Both the position numbers and the translations under genes were made by a program. From Breoghania sp. (GTDB lineage Bacteria > Pseudomonadota > Alphaproteobacteria > Rhizobiales > Stappiaceae), in assembly GCF_963674635.1 (NCBI RefSeq), contig NZ_OY771475.1:1178001-1242000 (forward strand): a DNA stretch of 64,000 bases, read 5' to 3'. The first letter of the stretch is position 1, and each line of letters starts with the position of its first letter. The notes beneath the pieces were generated by a model. That model searched no databases. It saw only the letters and a list, made by a program, of their open reading frames with translations, and was not told the DNA's origin. This document shows, piece after piece, positions 16,976 to 25,969 of this stretch.

Positions 16976-18567
16976 CACGCGCCACCCTCTGTCGTCTGGT
17001 CTTCTTCGTCGGCAAGGTCCGGGTCGCCGACAGCCGCAGCCAGCGGAGAGCCTTTGGCCGCATGCGGGTCGGCAAGACCCAGTTCCGCATAGCGGGCGCT
17101 TTCCTGCGCGCGCTGTTCCGCGACCTCCTCCCAGTCGTGGCCGAGTTCGCCGGCCTCGATTTCCAGCGAGGAAACCCCGCGCTCCAGCCGTTCGCCCATG
17201 CCCTTCGCAGCCTTGAGATCGTCGGCGGTGGGCTTCGCGGGTCCGCCCCATTTCGCCCGGCAGGCCGCACCGCGCTGGGCGAGGAACCCGGCATAGCCGC
17301 CCGGGAACGCTATCCAGCCTTGGGCAATCTGCTCTTCAAGCCAGGCTTCGTAGACCGCCTGATAGAAAGGAGCTGACACGCGCTTGCGCCGGCGGGTGAC
17401 CTGCGGCCAGAGAGAGGAGATTCCCATCCGAACCGACGAGTAAGTCGCGCCCTCGTAGTCGAAGGCCATAGACTCGTACGAAACGCCGATGCACCGCGCG
17501 ATCTCCCGAAGCAGATTGCGCATGAACGGCAGGTAATTGTTGTGCGGGTGATTGGTGTTGTGAAACTCCAACTCCTCCCCGAAGAACAGATGAGCAATCC
17601 GGCCGTGCTGCCCGAGGTCGATTTTCGTGCTCTTCCACCAATCCGCCTTTGCATCCATGAAGGCCGCGACATCGCCGGTGAGGTTTCCGCTTCCGTCTTG
17701 GGTCTGCAGCCCTTCGAACACCTCTTCCGAAAGCGCGTTGCTCTTGACCGTGGCCGCGAAAATCGTCTGCAGCATTGCCGCCACAAGCGTCGCATCAGCC
17801 AGCTGATCCGCCTGGCGAAACACCTTCAGGATCGGGGCGAACGGCGAGATCCCCCGCGTCTGGTCGGCTGCACCGTCGAAGACATGCACGACCAGCGGCC
17901 GCCCGTCCCGGTCGCGCGCCGGCAGATCGACCGTCCGCTCGATGCCATCGACCCGGGCCTTGACGCGATAGCCTGTTGCCATCCCGTCCGCGTCCTGAAA
18001 CACCCCCTGGTAGAGCCGCGCCTCCTCGCGCGTCTCCTGCACGATGCGGAGCGGCGAGAACATCTGCACCTTTGTCTGCGTCGCAGCGAAGGGGCGGCGC
18101 CGCATGACGATCCGCGCAGCCGCTTCGCCGAACCCGTAATGGCTCCTGAGCGCCGCTTCCGCCATCGCATCGACGGTCATCTTGCCGCGCAGGTCGCATT
18201 CGAGCGGATCGTCGGCCCATGTCCGCCAACGCTTTTCCACCCCCCGCGACCAGTCGGCCGCCGCCTTGTCATCGCCAAACCCGCATGCCGCCGCATCCGG
18301 TATTGCATTGAGCTTGAGCCCCGAACCGAGCGTGTCGCCGATCGCCTGGTCGACGGCGCCCGACATCCAACCGTTGTTCTGGATCGTCTCGATCGAGCGA
18401 GAGGCGACCGCCCCCCAGGCCATACGCACATCGTGGCGGGCATCCCGTAGAGCGGGCTGCGGCCAGCCTTGGACGAACCCGCCACGGTCCGGGCGCAGGT
18501 ATTGCGCAGCCGGAGTCGGCCGGGCGGCATCGCTGCCACGCGGAATGATCGGCACAGATGCGGTCAT
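16975..18567 (-). CDS. portal protein, lambda gpB family
   Basis: A 530-residue protein with the gpB family pattern: a long N-terminal segment, then AWGAVASRSIETIQNNGWMS near residue 50, DYEGATYSSVRMG near 390 and a Pro/Glu-rich, acidic C-terminus. Twelve copies form the ring through which DNA enters and leaves the head. It lies 3 bp after the large terminase gene. Confidence 0.93.
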   Translation of the reverse strand: MTASVPIIPRGSDAARPTPAAQYLRPDRGGFVQGWPQPALRDARHDVRMAWGAVASRSIETIQNNGWMSGAVDQAIGDTLGSGLKLNAIPDAAACGFGDDKAAADWSRGVEKRWRTWADDPLECDLRGKMTVDAMAEAALRSHYGFGEAAARIVMRRRPFAATQTKVQMFSPLRIVQETREEARLYQGVFQDADGMATGYRVKARVDGIERTVDLPARDRDGRPLVVHVFDGAADQTRGISPFAPILKVFRQADQLADATLVAAMLQTIFAATVKSNALSEEVFEGLQTQDGSGNLTGDVAAFMDAKADWWKSTKIDLGQHGRIAHLFFGEELEFHNTNHPHNNYLPFMRNLLREIARCIGVSYESMAFDYEGATYSSVRMGISSLWPQVTRRRKRVSAPFYQAVYEAWLEEQIAQGWIAFPGGYAGFLAQRGAACRAKWGGPAKPTADDLKAAKGMGERLERGVSSLEIEAGELGHDWEEVAEQRAQESARYAELGLADPHAAKGSPLAAAVGDPDLADEEDQTTEGGA

Positions 18568-18569
18568 GA

Positions 18570-20558
18570 TTACCCGTTCAGTGATTTCGCAAGTCCGCCA
18601 AATCCGCCCGTGCGGGAGGCCTTCGGCTGTGGCGCGGCGGCGGTCTCGTCACCGCCTCCCGGCGACACCTGCGGCGCCACGTTCGCGGCGCTCATCAGGT
18701 CTTCGATATCGAGCTGTGCGGCCCGCGCCAGCACTTCGCGCGTCGCCGCCAACCCATCCCAGGCCGCTTCCGTCAGGCTGCGAATGCCGTACCGGATGGC
18801 TGCGGCCTCCGCCTGGTTCATTGTGTCCAGCGCCTCGTTCGCCTGCGCCGGATCCTTCTCCCAGCGAAAGACCTCAAACCCGTCCTTGCCCTTCTTGCCC
18901 ACCCGCCGCTCGGATGTGATCTGGCGGAAATACTCGTCATCGAGCCCGCGCGGCAGGGCGACATAGCCCTCTTCCAAGGGGTCCGTCTTCTTGGCGTTCC
19001 GGTAGAGCGCCATCTTCATCACGGAGCCGTTGAAGTTGTAGAACCGCTTCGAGTATCTGAGCTTCTTGCCGGTCTTCGGATTCGTTTCCTTCCGCACGCG
19101 TTCCAGCATCGGAGCGGTTTCGGACTTCGCACCGCGCACCATGATGACGCGGCTGGCCGGGTGCTTCTTGATCCAGCCCCAGACATCTTCCGTCCAGGCG
19201 TTGCCGTCGATCCCGATCATGTCGGCCTGCAGTCGCTGCCCGCAACTGTTGAGCCATGTCTGCCTGACAAGATCGTCCAGCCTCTTCCGGGTGGCCTCAT
19301 CGGCCACGTGGCCGGGGATGACGCCGTAATCGATGACGAAGCGGTTCTTTGCTCGGCCCCATCCGACCAACTGCCATTCCACGCGGTCGGTCTGGCAGTC
19401 GATCCCGAGGGTGACGATCAGCGCGCCGGCGGGAATGGTGCCGCGCGGGTAATCCGAATTCGCGCCCCTGTCCCGCAACTCCTCCCAGGGCGGCGCTTCG
19501 CCCTGCGCCTGATAGGCTTCGCCCACCACGTCATTCAGGAACGTCTGCTCGGAAGCGGGATCGCCCTTGGCTTTGATCCACGCCCGTGCAATCCGCTCCC
19601 AGCTTTGAAGCACAGAATAGGCTGACCAGATCCAGAACGAGCGGTGATCCCGTTTGGCTTTCGGGTTGTGCGCCCGCCATTCCCGATGGCGCAGCATCTC
19701 CGCGCGGTGGTGCTCCTCGATCACCCCGCCGCAGTCTGGCCCCTCGCAGACGAAATGCGCATCTTCCGGACGGTCTTCGTCCAGGTGTTCCAGCATGTTC
19801 GCCCAGGTCAGCACCTGCATGTGCCCGCAATGCGGACACGGCACGTAGGGGTGCTCCTGGCTGCCGTCCTCGAAGTTCCGCGTGATCCGGCAACCCGGCA
19901 TGATCAGAGGCGTGGATATCTTCGCGATCTTCGCAAATTCATGCGCCTGCGACCGGCTGTCGGCCTGCGTCTCGGGATCGCCCGCAGAATTCGGCTCCCA
20001 CTTCGACAGGTCGTCCTGCACCTGCCGTTTCATCGTCACCTGCGACAGCGATGCAGGCGAGTTCGCGCCGGAAATCTGGATGGCGCCGCGGCCGTCTTTC
20101 CTTTCCTTGTAGAGGATCGAGTCGCCGCCATCCCGCGCTTTGAGCGGGAAGATGCGGGCGAGCGCCGGTGTGCCCTTGAGCATCGGCGCCAGTTTCATTT
20201 TCGACCAGCGAACCGCGTTTCCGTCGGTCGGGTGGACATAGAGAAAGTCGCCGGGGTCCATGTCCATGGAACCGCCGGTGAAGATATTGGCGAGAACCGT
20301 CCCGCCGAGCTGCGCCGATTTCTTCACGGTCACGATGCGACACGGATCATCCGGCGAAAGCGCCGTCAGGATCTCGTCGAAGTAGCCGAACAGTTGCCTG
20401 TTGTACGGTCCCGGATGCGGGCTTTCGCGCTCCGAGAAAACGATGTTTTCTTCGGCCCACTTCAGGTAGTCGACCGGCGGCGGCGGGGCCCACACGTCAG
20501 CCAGCGCCGCAGCCTCCAGCCGCTCCGCATTGGCCGTCTCAACGATCATTTCCGTCAT
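18570..20558 (-). CDS. terminase large subunit, GpA family
   Basis: A 662-residue protein, standard for GpA. It has the N-terminal LKWAEENIVFSERES motif near residue 32, a Walker-A-like KKSAQLGGT at 79-87, two cysteine pairs (CPHCGH and CEGPDCGG, about residues 240-280) that should bind zinc, and the nuclease-domain LGIDCQTDRVEWQLVGWG near 395. The protein cuts concatemers at cos and drives packaging. It follows the small subunit by 4 bp. Confidence 0.95.
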   Translation of the reverse strand: MTEMIVETANAERLEAAALADVWAPPPPVDYLKWAEENIVFSERESPHPGPYNRQLFGYFDEILTALSPDDPCRIVTVKKSAQLGGTVLANIFTGGSMDMDPGDFLYVHPTDGNAVRWSKMKLAPMLKGTPALARIFPLKARDGGDSILYKERKDGRGAIQISGANSPASLSQVTMKRQVQDDLSKWEPNSAGDPETQADSRSQAHEFAKIAKISTPLIMPGCRITRNFEDGSQEHPYVPCPHCGHMQVLTWANMLEHLDEDRPEDAHFVCEGPDCGGVIEEHHRAEMLRHREWRAHNPKAKRDHRSFWIWSAYSVLQSWERIARAWIKAKGDPASEQTFLNDVVGEAYQAQGEAPPWEELRDRGANSDYPRGTIPAGALIVTLGIDCQTDRVEWQLVGWGRAKNRFVIDYGVIPGHVADEATRKRLDDLVRQTWLNSCGQRLQADMIGIDGNAWTEDVWGWIKKHPASRVIMVRGAKSETAPMLERVRKETNPKTGKKLRYSKRFYNFNGSVMKMALYRNAKKTDPLEEGYVALPRGLDDEYFRQITSERRVGKKGKDGFEVFRWEKDPAQANEALDTMNQAEAAAIRYGIRSLTEAAWDGLAATREVLARAAQLDIEDLMSAANVAPQVSPGGGDETAAAPQPKASRTGGFGGLAKSLNG

Positions 20559-20562
20559 CGGA

Positions 20563-21225
20563 TCAACCGTCCGCCTCGATCACGGTTTCCGTCGTCTCCG
20601 GCAGGTCGTCGCGCCGGGCGGCCTGTTGCGCCGCGCCGCGTTCGCGCACCCGCCGGAACTCCGCCCGCAGCAGGTGCAACACGTCGCGCTGTGGCAGCTT
20701 GAACCTGGCGGCCATCGCAGAGGCGATGTCGGACGCCGCCCCCTCGAAGAGCTGCAGCGTCTTGGCTGCAGCCCCCGCCGCCATGGCGGAAGCGTCGGCA
20801 GCGGGCACCAGCGTCCCCTTGCGCATCTCCTCGTCTTCCGCCGCCCTGCGGTTGCGGTATTGCACCTCGCGCAGCTTCTCGCGCTTGATCTTAGCTTCGA
20901 CGCTATCCTCCACCGACGGTGGAGGCGGAGGCGTGCCCCCGTCGGCAACTGCGCCCGTAGAGACCGGCGCGACTTGCGCCATCAGGTCCGCGGTGTGCCC
21001 GTCATCGTCGAGCCGCGTCCCGAGCCCGTTTCCAAGGCGCTGCGAAATATCGAGGCGGTCGCGCAGGTGAGCCTTGGCGGTCGCGACGCGGATGCGAGCC
21101 ATCCGCCCTTCGCCCTCTAACGCGTCCGGCCCGATGTCGCCCGACTTGAGCATCTGACTGACGCGCCCCGGCGTCACCCCGATCAGCGTGGCGAACTCGC
21201 CTTTCGTAACGACTTCCGCCTGCAT
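20563..21225 (-). CDS. terminase small subunit (Nu1-like)
   Basis: A 220-residue protein. The N-terminal winged helix-turn-helix (VTKGEFATLIGVTPGRVSQM) is as in Nu1, which binds the cosB sites. A Pro-rich linker and a charged coiled coil (VEAKIKREKLREVQYRNRRA) follow around residues 95-130, and the C-terminal part should contact GpA. It heads the late operon, so packaging signals are expected directly upstream. Confidence 0.88.
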   Translation of the reverse strand: MQAEVVTKGEFATLIGVTPGRVSQMLKSGDIGPDALEGEGRMARIRVATAKAHLRDRLDISQRLGNGLGTRLDDDGHTADLMAQVAPVSTGAVADGGTPPPPPSVEDSVEAKIKREKLREVQYRNRRAAEDEEMRKGTLVPAADASAMAAGAAAKTLQLFEGAASDIASAMAARFKLPQRDVLHLLRAEFRRVRERGAAQQAARRDDLPETTETVIEADG

Positions 21226-21386
21226 CGACTTTGAGCGCTCTTTACCGCCAAGTTGAGTTGTTTAGCCCTGAGTTTAGAAGTTTAGGCTTCGTCTTGAGCG
21301 TCCGACTAGCGACCCCAAACGCTCAGTCGGCCCGTATTGTGTTTGGGCTGCGTACGGTCCCTAAAAACCCCGGGGCCATCACCCAC
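21226..21386 (-). other. late-operon leader; candidate cos packaging region
   Basis: This 161-bp stretch before the small terminase gene carries three CTAAAC copies on the minus strand (21,260-21,265, 21,272-21,277 and 21,280-21,285). It also has nested inverted repeats, TGAGCGT/ACGCTCA and CCGACT/AGTCGG. Lambda has cosN and cosB at this place. No ORF fits here and no late promoter was clear to me. The packaging role is inferred from position. Confidence 0.4.
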
Positions 21387-21421
21387 GAAAAAGCCCGGCG
21401 CGGGGTTTCCCGGCCGGGCTT
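21387..21421 (-). terminator. rho-independent terminator, minus strand
   Basis: AAGCCCGGC (21,391-21,399) and GCCGGGCTT (21,413-21,421) form a 9-bp stem. Read on the minus strand it is followed directly by a TTTTT run. It closes the early operon after the gene ending at 21,475 and separates it from the late genes. Confidence 0.8.
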
Positions 21422-21474
21422 CTGGTTTGAACCTTTTTTAGCGTGACAACGCTATGTCAAATCCAGAACGCCAG

Positions 21475-22128
21475 TCAAGCGGTTCTGCGGGTCCGTACGA
21501 AACCCGACCTGTCATCATCCACCCGCAAATCACCAAGAACGGCGGAAACCAGCGCCTCGGATGAGGTCCCGATCCACGGTTCGAACGGCGCGCAAGGCCC
21601 GGTCACCTCGTGATCAGACAGTATCGGCTTCAGCAAAGCCTGAAGATAGGCAAGCCCCATCCACCATTCCCGGTAGCGCATCCACGCTGCCCGCGCGGTT
21701 TCCAGCGAGGGGCGCAATTCCAGCTCGCACCCGACCACATCATCCCGCCAACCGCGCAACCCCTTCACCCGCTCGCGGATCACCACCGGCTTTCCGTTGA
21801 TGCCAATGACCGGCCGCAACTCCGGCTGATAGTCCCATGCCGGGCGCGCACCGGTGATCCCGTAACAGATCACCATTCCCCGCACCTCCGGTTCCAACGC
21901 CCGGATAGCATCGCCGACCGCCATCGCATCGCGATGGATATCCCCCGAGCCGAACCGGTTACCGGCCCGGCCATCCACCAGCGTGCCCAGTTGTGCCAGC
22001 CGCTCGATTGGCTCCCAGGCAGAGGCCGCATAGCCGGCGCCATACGCCTCCTCGCGGAATTCATCCGCCACGCCCTGATCACCCAGAGCCCAGAACAGTA
22101 GCGCCTCAATATCGATGATTTTCCGCAT
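21475..22128 (-). CDS. unknown early protein; possible late regulator by position
   Basis: A 217-residue protein (MRKIIDIEALLFWALGDQGV) with no family I recognise. The middle has a basic segment (VVIRERVKGLRGWRDD) and two Trp-rich helices around residue 150 (MRYREWWMGLAYLQALL). It is the last gene of the early operon, directly before a terminator and the late genes, which is where lambda has its antiterminator Q. A function in late gene expression is therefore possible but only inferred. Its promoter or the repeat array lies upstream. Confidence 0.7.
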   Translation of the reverse strand: MRKIIDIEALLFWALGDQGVADEFREEAYGAGYAASAWEPIERLAQLGTLVDGRAGNRFGSGDIHRDAMAVGDAIRALEPEVRGMVICYGITGARPAWDYQPELRPVIGINGKPVVIRERVKGLRGWRDDVVGCELELRPSLETARAAWMRYREWWMGLAYLQALLKPILSDHEVTGPCAPFEPWIGTSSEALVSAVLGDLRVDDDRSGFVRTRRTA

Positions 22129-22140
22129 TCTGCCGCCCTT

Positions 22141-22387
22141 CCAACCTATCTAACCTTGCCAACCTATAAAAAGAATAGGTTGGAGCCGAATACACAATTT
22201 ATATCAATGCCTTATGCCCCACTTCCAACCTATCCAACCTTTCAAGCCGCTGGAGAGAACAGGCCGGAAGGGGGAAAAGCCGTTTCCCCTTGGCGCGCGT
22301 GCGCACGCGGACCCGCAAATAGGTTGGATAGGTTAGCAAGGTTGGCAAACGCTCTGATTTCGAAGGCATTTTCCCCTTCCAACCTTG
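22141..22387. repeat. iteron-like array of 9-bp CCAACCTAT repeats, candidate phage origin
   Basis: Ten copies of CCAACCTWK or near variants lie in 247 bp. Three are head to tail at 22,141, 22,150 and 22,159, with one inverted at 22,175-22,183 forming a 9-bp hairpin with the third. Two are tandem at 22,225 and 22,234, three tandem inverted at 22,319, 22,328 and 22,337, and one is at 22,379. Between the halves is a GC-rich stretch with GCGCGCGTGCGCACGCG. The array fills the 316-bp gap after the helicase gene. Direct repeats beside replication genes are usual in iteron-type origins; an operator array is the other possibility. Confidence 0.75.
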
Positions 22388-22444
22388 ATGGATAGACGTT
22401 GGAAAGGTCGGATACCCCACCAATCCTGTCTCTCGCACCCGGCG

Positions 22445-23917
22445 TTATGCGGCTTCACTGTCAGACGGCCAGTCGACCGCCTGTCCCAACCCGGCTTCGA
22501 ATGCCACGCGCGCCTCTTCCAACGCGGGAAACCGGTAGAACCACGCCTGCCCGCCCACCTCCTCGTCATATCGCCGGACCGTGCCGACACACGGCAGCAC
22601 ACGCTGCATCTTCATGCCGAACACCGTCTGCTCCGATCGTCGCTTGATACCGACCCGGTCGGATACCTCCAGGTAGTAGTCGAACAGCCTCGATTTCCGC
22701 ACCAGCCCGTCGACCGGCCAGCCGATCGCACCCTTGACCAGGTTGCCCTCGTAGAGCCGTTCGAACAGGAACGCCTCGACATGGTCGAGCGACCGGATCT
22801 TCTGCTCCAGCAGGCTCGCCGTGCGCGGGATCGATCGCAGATTGACCGTCGACAGATCGAACGCGAGAAGATCGGCCAGCAAGGCCTCCCGCCCGCCATT
22901 GTCCAGCTCCTCGAACATCTCCTCGAAGTAGCCGTGGTTTTCCTTCACGCCCGCGGACACATCGAGCACGCAAAACCGTCGCTCATCCTTGCCGGCAGGC
23001 ACCACCCAATCCTCGTTCGAGGTCATGATCAGGCGGACGTAATTCTTGATGCGAAACGGGTCGACGCCCTTGGACTCGATCATCTGCGTCGCGGAGGTGA
23101 CGAGCCCTTTCAGCCGCCCCTCCGCTGCCTTGTCCCCCGCCCACACGGCTTCTTCCGCCTGCAACAACAGGCATGAGGCCATGTGCGCATTGAATTGCCC
23201 CGTGATGTAGCGAGGATCATCGACAGCGAAATAGTGCTGCTCGATCAGCGAGCCGATCACCTGTCCGACAATGGTCTTGCCCGTTCCCATCAGGCCCCGG
23301 AACACGATCGAGGTTCCGATCCGTTCCCACGGCCGCTGGACAAGATGCGCGAACCACCCCCACACCCATGTGAACAGGTCCTCATCGCCCCCGCAGACAT
23401 TGTTCAGCATGTGGTCGCGAAAAACGGTGTACCCGCCGGCGGCCGCATCCGGCTTCACGGAAAAGCCGCGCCACAGATTGAGATATCCCGGCGTGCCGCC
23501 ATCATCATCGGGCGAGGGGTGAAATTCGATCCCGTCATACTGCCGGCGGTCCTTGTCACACATCCACCGCTTGGCCCAGGTCACGGTCTGGACCTTTCCA
23601 TCTGAGAGAACCTGCGTGAACTTGTTCGCATAAAGGGCGCGAAACGCTTCGAGTTGCACGATCCGCACCCGCTCTTCCACTGGCGCATCCGGTCGCTCGC
23701 GCACCATCACGGCCTTGGATCCGACCAGAACCAACGCCCATTCCTCGTTCAGCTTCTTGACCGAGTAGCCCCACCGCTGCGGCTTGGGCGCTTCCCGAGC
23801 CCCATCCCCCGGCCCGTCTCCGGAAGGCGGCGCGCCGCCCCCGCCGCCGGCATCATCCGGCGCGGCATACTCTTCCACCGGCCGGCCCATGATCTCCCCG
23901 TAAACCTCGGTGCTCAT
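22445..23917 (-). CDS. SF3-type replicative helicase / DUF5906-like
   Basis: A 490-residue protein. I start at MSTEVYGEIMGRPVEEY, whose ATG overlaps the primase stop (ATGA). After a Gly/Pro/Asp-rich linker, the ATPase domain has Walker A GLMGTGKT at residues 208-215, an acidic Walker B region (LLLQAEEAVWAG) and sensor-like TSNEDWVVP around 300. The layout fits the D5/VirE-related phage helicases that act with a primase. With the adjoining CHC2 primase it forms the replication module. Confidence 0.88.
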   Translation of the reverse strand: MSTEVYGEIMGRPVEEYAAPDDAGGGGGAPPSGDGPGDGAREAPKPQRWGYSVKKLNEEWALVLVGSKAVMVRERPDAPVEERVRIVQLEAFRALYANKFTQVLSDGKVQTVTWAKRWMCDKDRRQYDGIEFHPSPDDDGGTPGYLNLWRGFSVKPDAAAGGYTVFRDHMLNNVCGGDEDLFTWVWGWFAHLVQRPWERIGTSIVFRGLMGTGKTIVGQVIGSLIEQHYFAVDDPRYITGQFNAHMASCLLLQAEEAVWAGDKAAEGRLKGLVTSATQMIESKGVDPFRIKNYVRLIMTSNEDWVVPAGKDERRFCVLDVSAGVKENHGYFEEMFEELDNGGREALLADLLAFDLSTVNLRSIPRTASLLEQKIRSLDHVEAFLFERLYEGNLVKGAIGWPVDGLVRKSRLFDYYLEVSDRVGIKRRSEQTVFGMKMQRVLPCVGTVRRYDEEVGGQAWFYRFPALEEARVAFEAGLGQAVDWPSDSEAA

Positions 23918-25206
23918 GCGTTCCCCCGCGCCGGCGCGGTGCCGGTTTCCTGGCCGAGCGCGGCTTGCGCGCGCTCCTTCAGCCTGTCGTTGAAATCCTC
24001 GCCCTCCGGCGCCCACACGGAGCCGATCCGGCGCCATGGCCGCGCCCAACGGGCCGCTGCGCGTGCATGCACCTGGCGCGCGGTGAATGGATCGCTGTCG
24101 CCATCTCCCAGCATCAGGATTTCGCGAATGGAGTCCGGTGGCACCAGCGCGCGATCAGACGTCATGTCCGGCACCGGCCCCGGCACCCGAACCTTCATCA
24201 CGCGGCCGGAAGCGGTCTCTTTCATCAGATCCGGATGCGCGACTGTCTCGATGGCGCGACCGCCCATGGATTGCAGGTCGATCGAGGTTGCATAGGCGGT
24301 CGCGTCTATCTCACCAGCTCCGCGCACGGCTTCCTCCGCCTGCCAATAGGAGCGCACCGTCTCCACCCCTTCGCCGATGCGAAGTCGGCCGATACCGATG
24401 CCGACACGGCGCGGATCGCGCAGCAGGATCCACCCGCGCGCCTTGGAACCGCGTATCTTCTTGGCCGGCAACCCCTCGCCCGTTGCCGGGTCGGTCAACC
24501 GAACCTTTTCGCCCGCATGATCCGGGTCGAACCAGGTGATATGCACGCCCTGAAACCGCAGGTCGTCCCCGTCGGCCGGGCCGACGATCGCCGCCAGCAC
24601 CGCCGGGCCGGAATAGACCAGCCGCGGCTTTTCCCCCTTGCCCCGCGCCGGTGCGTAATAGGGCAGATCCTCGGCAAATCTTAAGGACGGATAGACCGCG
24701 CTGCGCTCCCCCGGCCGGCCCGGCGCCCACAGGCCCCGGCCGCGCCAGTAGATCGTCTCACCCGGCGATCCCGCAAAGGTCCGCCCCGCCGTCCAGATCT
24801 CCCGCGCCCGTCGCAGTTCCCGCGCGCGATACACATTGTCCGCCCGCGCGTCCTCGTCCGCCTTCGCCTTGCGCGCGGCTTCCTGCGCCGCCTTCTCCTG
24901 CGGGCTCAACTCCGGCGCATCCCGCTTGCCGCCCAGGCTTTCCACGGCCTCCACGAAGGAGAGCCCGTGACGCTGCATCAGGTACTCGATGCCGTCGCCC
25001 GAAGCCCCGCAGCCGAAACACTTGTAGGTGCCGCGCTTGTTATCGCAGTGAAAGCTCGGCGTCTTTTCCGAATGGAACGGGCAGCACGCCCAGAAATCCC
25101 CGGCCTGCGCATTCGTCTTTGCGGGCGACCAGGTCACATCGCGGCCGATGATGTCCGAAATCGGGATGGCTTTGACGCGGTCGAGTTCGTGGTCGGGGAA
25201 GGTCAT
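23914..25206 (-). CDS. DNA primase with CHC2 zinc finger and Toprim domain
   Basis: A 430-residue protein starting MTFPDHELDRVKAIPISDII, with GGGGAG upstream of the ATG. The zinc-binding CPFH at 42-45 with CFGC at 63-66 is the DnaG/gp4-type CHC2 finger for template reading. The middle (RFQGVHITWFDPD and nearby) and the Toprim-like core around residues 255-340, with GEGVETV and LGDGDSD, give the catalytic acidic residues. It makes primers for lagging strand synthesis. Its stop overlaps the helicase start. Confidence 0.9.
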   Translation of the reverse strand: MTFPDHELDRVKAIPISDIIGRDVTWSPAKTNAQAGDFWACCPFHSEKTPSFHCDNKRGTYKCFGCGASGDGIEYLMQRHGLSFVEAVESLGGKRDAPELSPQEKAAQEAARKAKADEDARADNVYRARELRRAREIWTAGRTFAGSPGETIYWRGRGLWAPGRPGERSAVYPSLRFAEDLPYYAPARGKGEKPRLVYSGPAVLAAIVGPADGDDLRFQGVHITWFDPDHAGEKVRLTDPATGEGLPAKKIRGSKARGWILLRDPRRVGIGIGRLRIGEGVETVRSYWQAEEAVRGAGEIDATAYATSIDLQSMGGRAIETVAHPDLMKETASGRVMKVRVPGPVPDMTSDRALVPPDSIREILMLGDGDSDPFTARQVHARAAARWARPWRRIGSVWAPEGEDFNDRLKERAQAALGQETGTAPARGNA

Positions 25207-25227
25207 GAGATGACTCCCCTTGCGCAT

Positions 25228-25248
25228 TCCGCAATGTTAATTTGCGGA
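25228..25248. promoter_or_regulatory. inverted repeat between primase and divergent moron-like gene
   Basis: TCCGCAA and TTGCGGA are separated by 7 bases, just before the ATG at 25,251 and upstream of the primase. It may be an operator for the rightward gene. No convincing promoter hexamers were identified. Confidence 0.4.
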
Positions 25249-25250
25249 GC

Positions 25251-25940
25251 ATGGACGACACGTGGAAATATTTCGCCGCCTGCCTCTTGGGCTTTGCGAT
25301 TGCGGGCTGGGCCGGTCAGGTCGCGGCGGTGGGCATCGTTGAGTTTCTGCACGAGTGGCAATCGCTCATTGCGGGTACCGCTGCGCTTATCGGTGCATGG
25401 ATGACCGTTCGAGCGATGCTCGCATCGTATAGAGAAGCGAAAGCCGTCATATCGAGCTACCTTTCGTCGAAGTTTGCGATAATCGATGTCATATGGGAGT
25501 TCGTCGACGAAGCCTTGTCTTCCCCTGATGATCGAGAGCTGCTGCTCCTTTATGTTCGCTTTGCAGACACGGAATTCCGTTTTGACGAGTGGACAGCTAA
25601 GTTGTCCGAATTGAACGAAAACCTCTCGCCTCGCGATAAAATGAATCTCGATGCGGTGATCACGGAGTTTCAAGTTGCTCAACGGATTATCGAGACGCCG
25701 ATACCGACGGTTGAGAACGCTCCTGCGCACAGAGTAGAAAGCCTCATCGAGGTCTGGCTTGAGCGTTACAGGATAGCATTCAGCCGTATTCGACATGTCG
25801 CAATCAAGTTCGACCCCAAGCTTGCAGAGGCTTTCGAAGGCCGCACCGTTCGCGCTCTCGACAATACCAGCCCTGCGGAGGCACTTAGAGATACCTTCCG
25901 CGAAAAACTTAATAAGCGTCGGGAGGAAGCTGGTCGGTGA
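25251..25940 (+). CDS. two-TM membrane protein, moron-like, unknown
   Basis: A 229-residue protein transcribed against the surrounding early operon. Two hydrophobic helices come first, at about residues 8-31 (YFAACLLGFAIAGWAGQVAA) and 36-57 (SLIAGTAALIGAWMTVRAML). A soluble, mostly helical, acidic domain of about 170 residues follows with no recognised motif. GC content is lower than in the phage genes on either side. Opposite strand, low GC and isolation are the usual signs of a prophage moron expressed in the lysogen. Exclusion of other phages is one possible role, but this is a guess. A TTG three codons upstream is an alternative start. Confidence 0.8.
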   Translation: MDDTWKYFAACLLGFAIAGWAGQVAAVGIVEFLHEWQSLIAGTAALIGAWMTVRAMLASYREAKAVISSYLSSKFAIIDVIWEFVDEALSSPDDRELLLLYVRFADTEFRFDEWTAKLSELNENLSPRDKMNLDAVITEFQVAQRIIETPIPTVENAPAHRVESLIEVWLERYRIAFSRIRHVAIKFDPKLAEAFEGRTVRALDNTSPAEALRDTFREKLNKRREEAGR

Positions 25941-25969
25941 GAAAACCAGGAGCAAGGTTCGGCTGCCCA

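Noticed and set aside
1..21225. Search for holin, endolysin or spanin genes in the late region
   Set aside because: None of the late genes has lysozyme, amidase or holin features; they are probably to the left of the window, so no lysis gene is reported.
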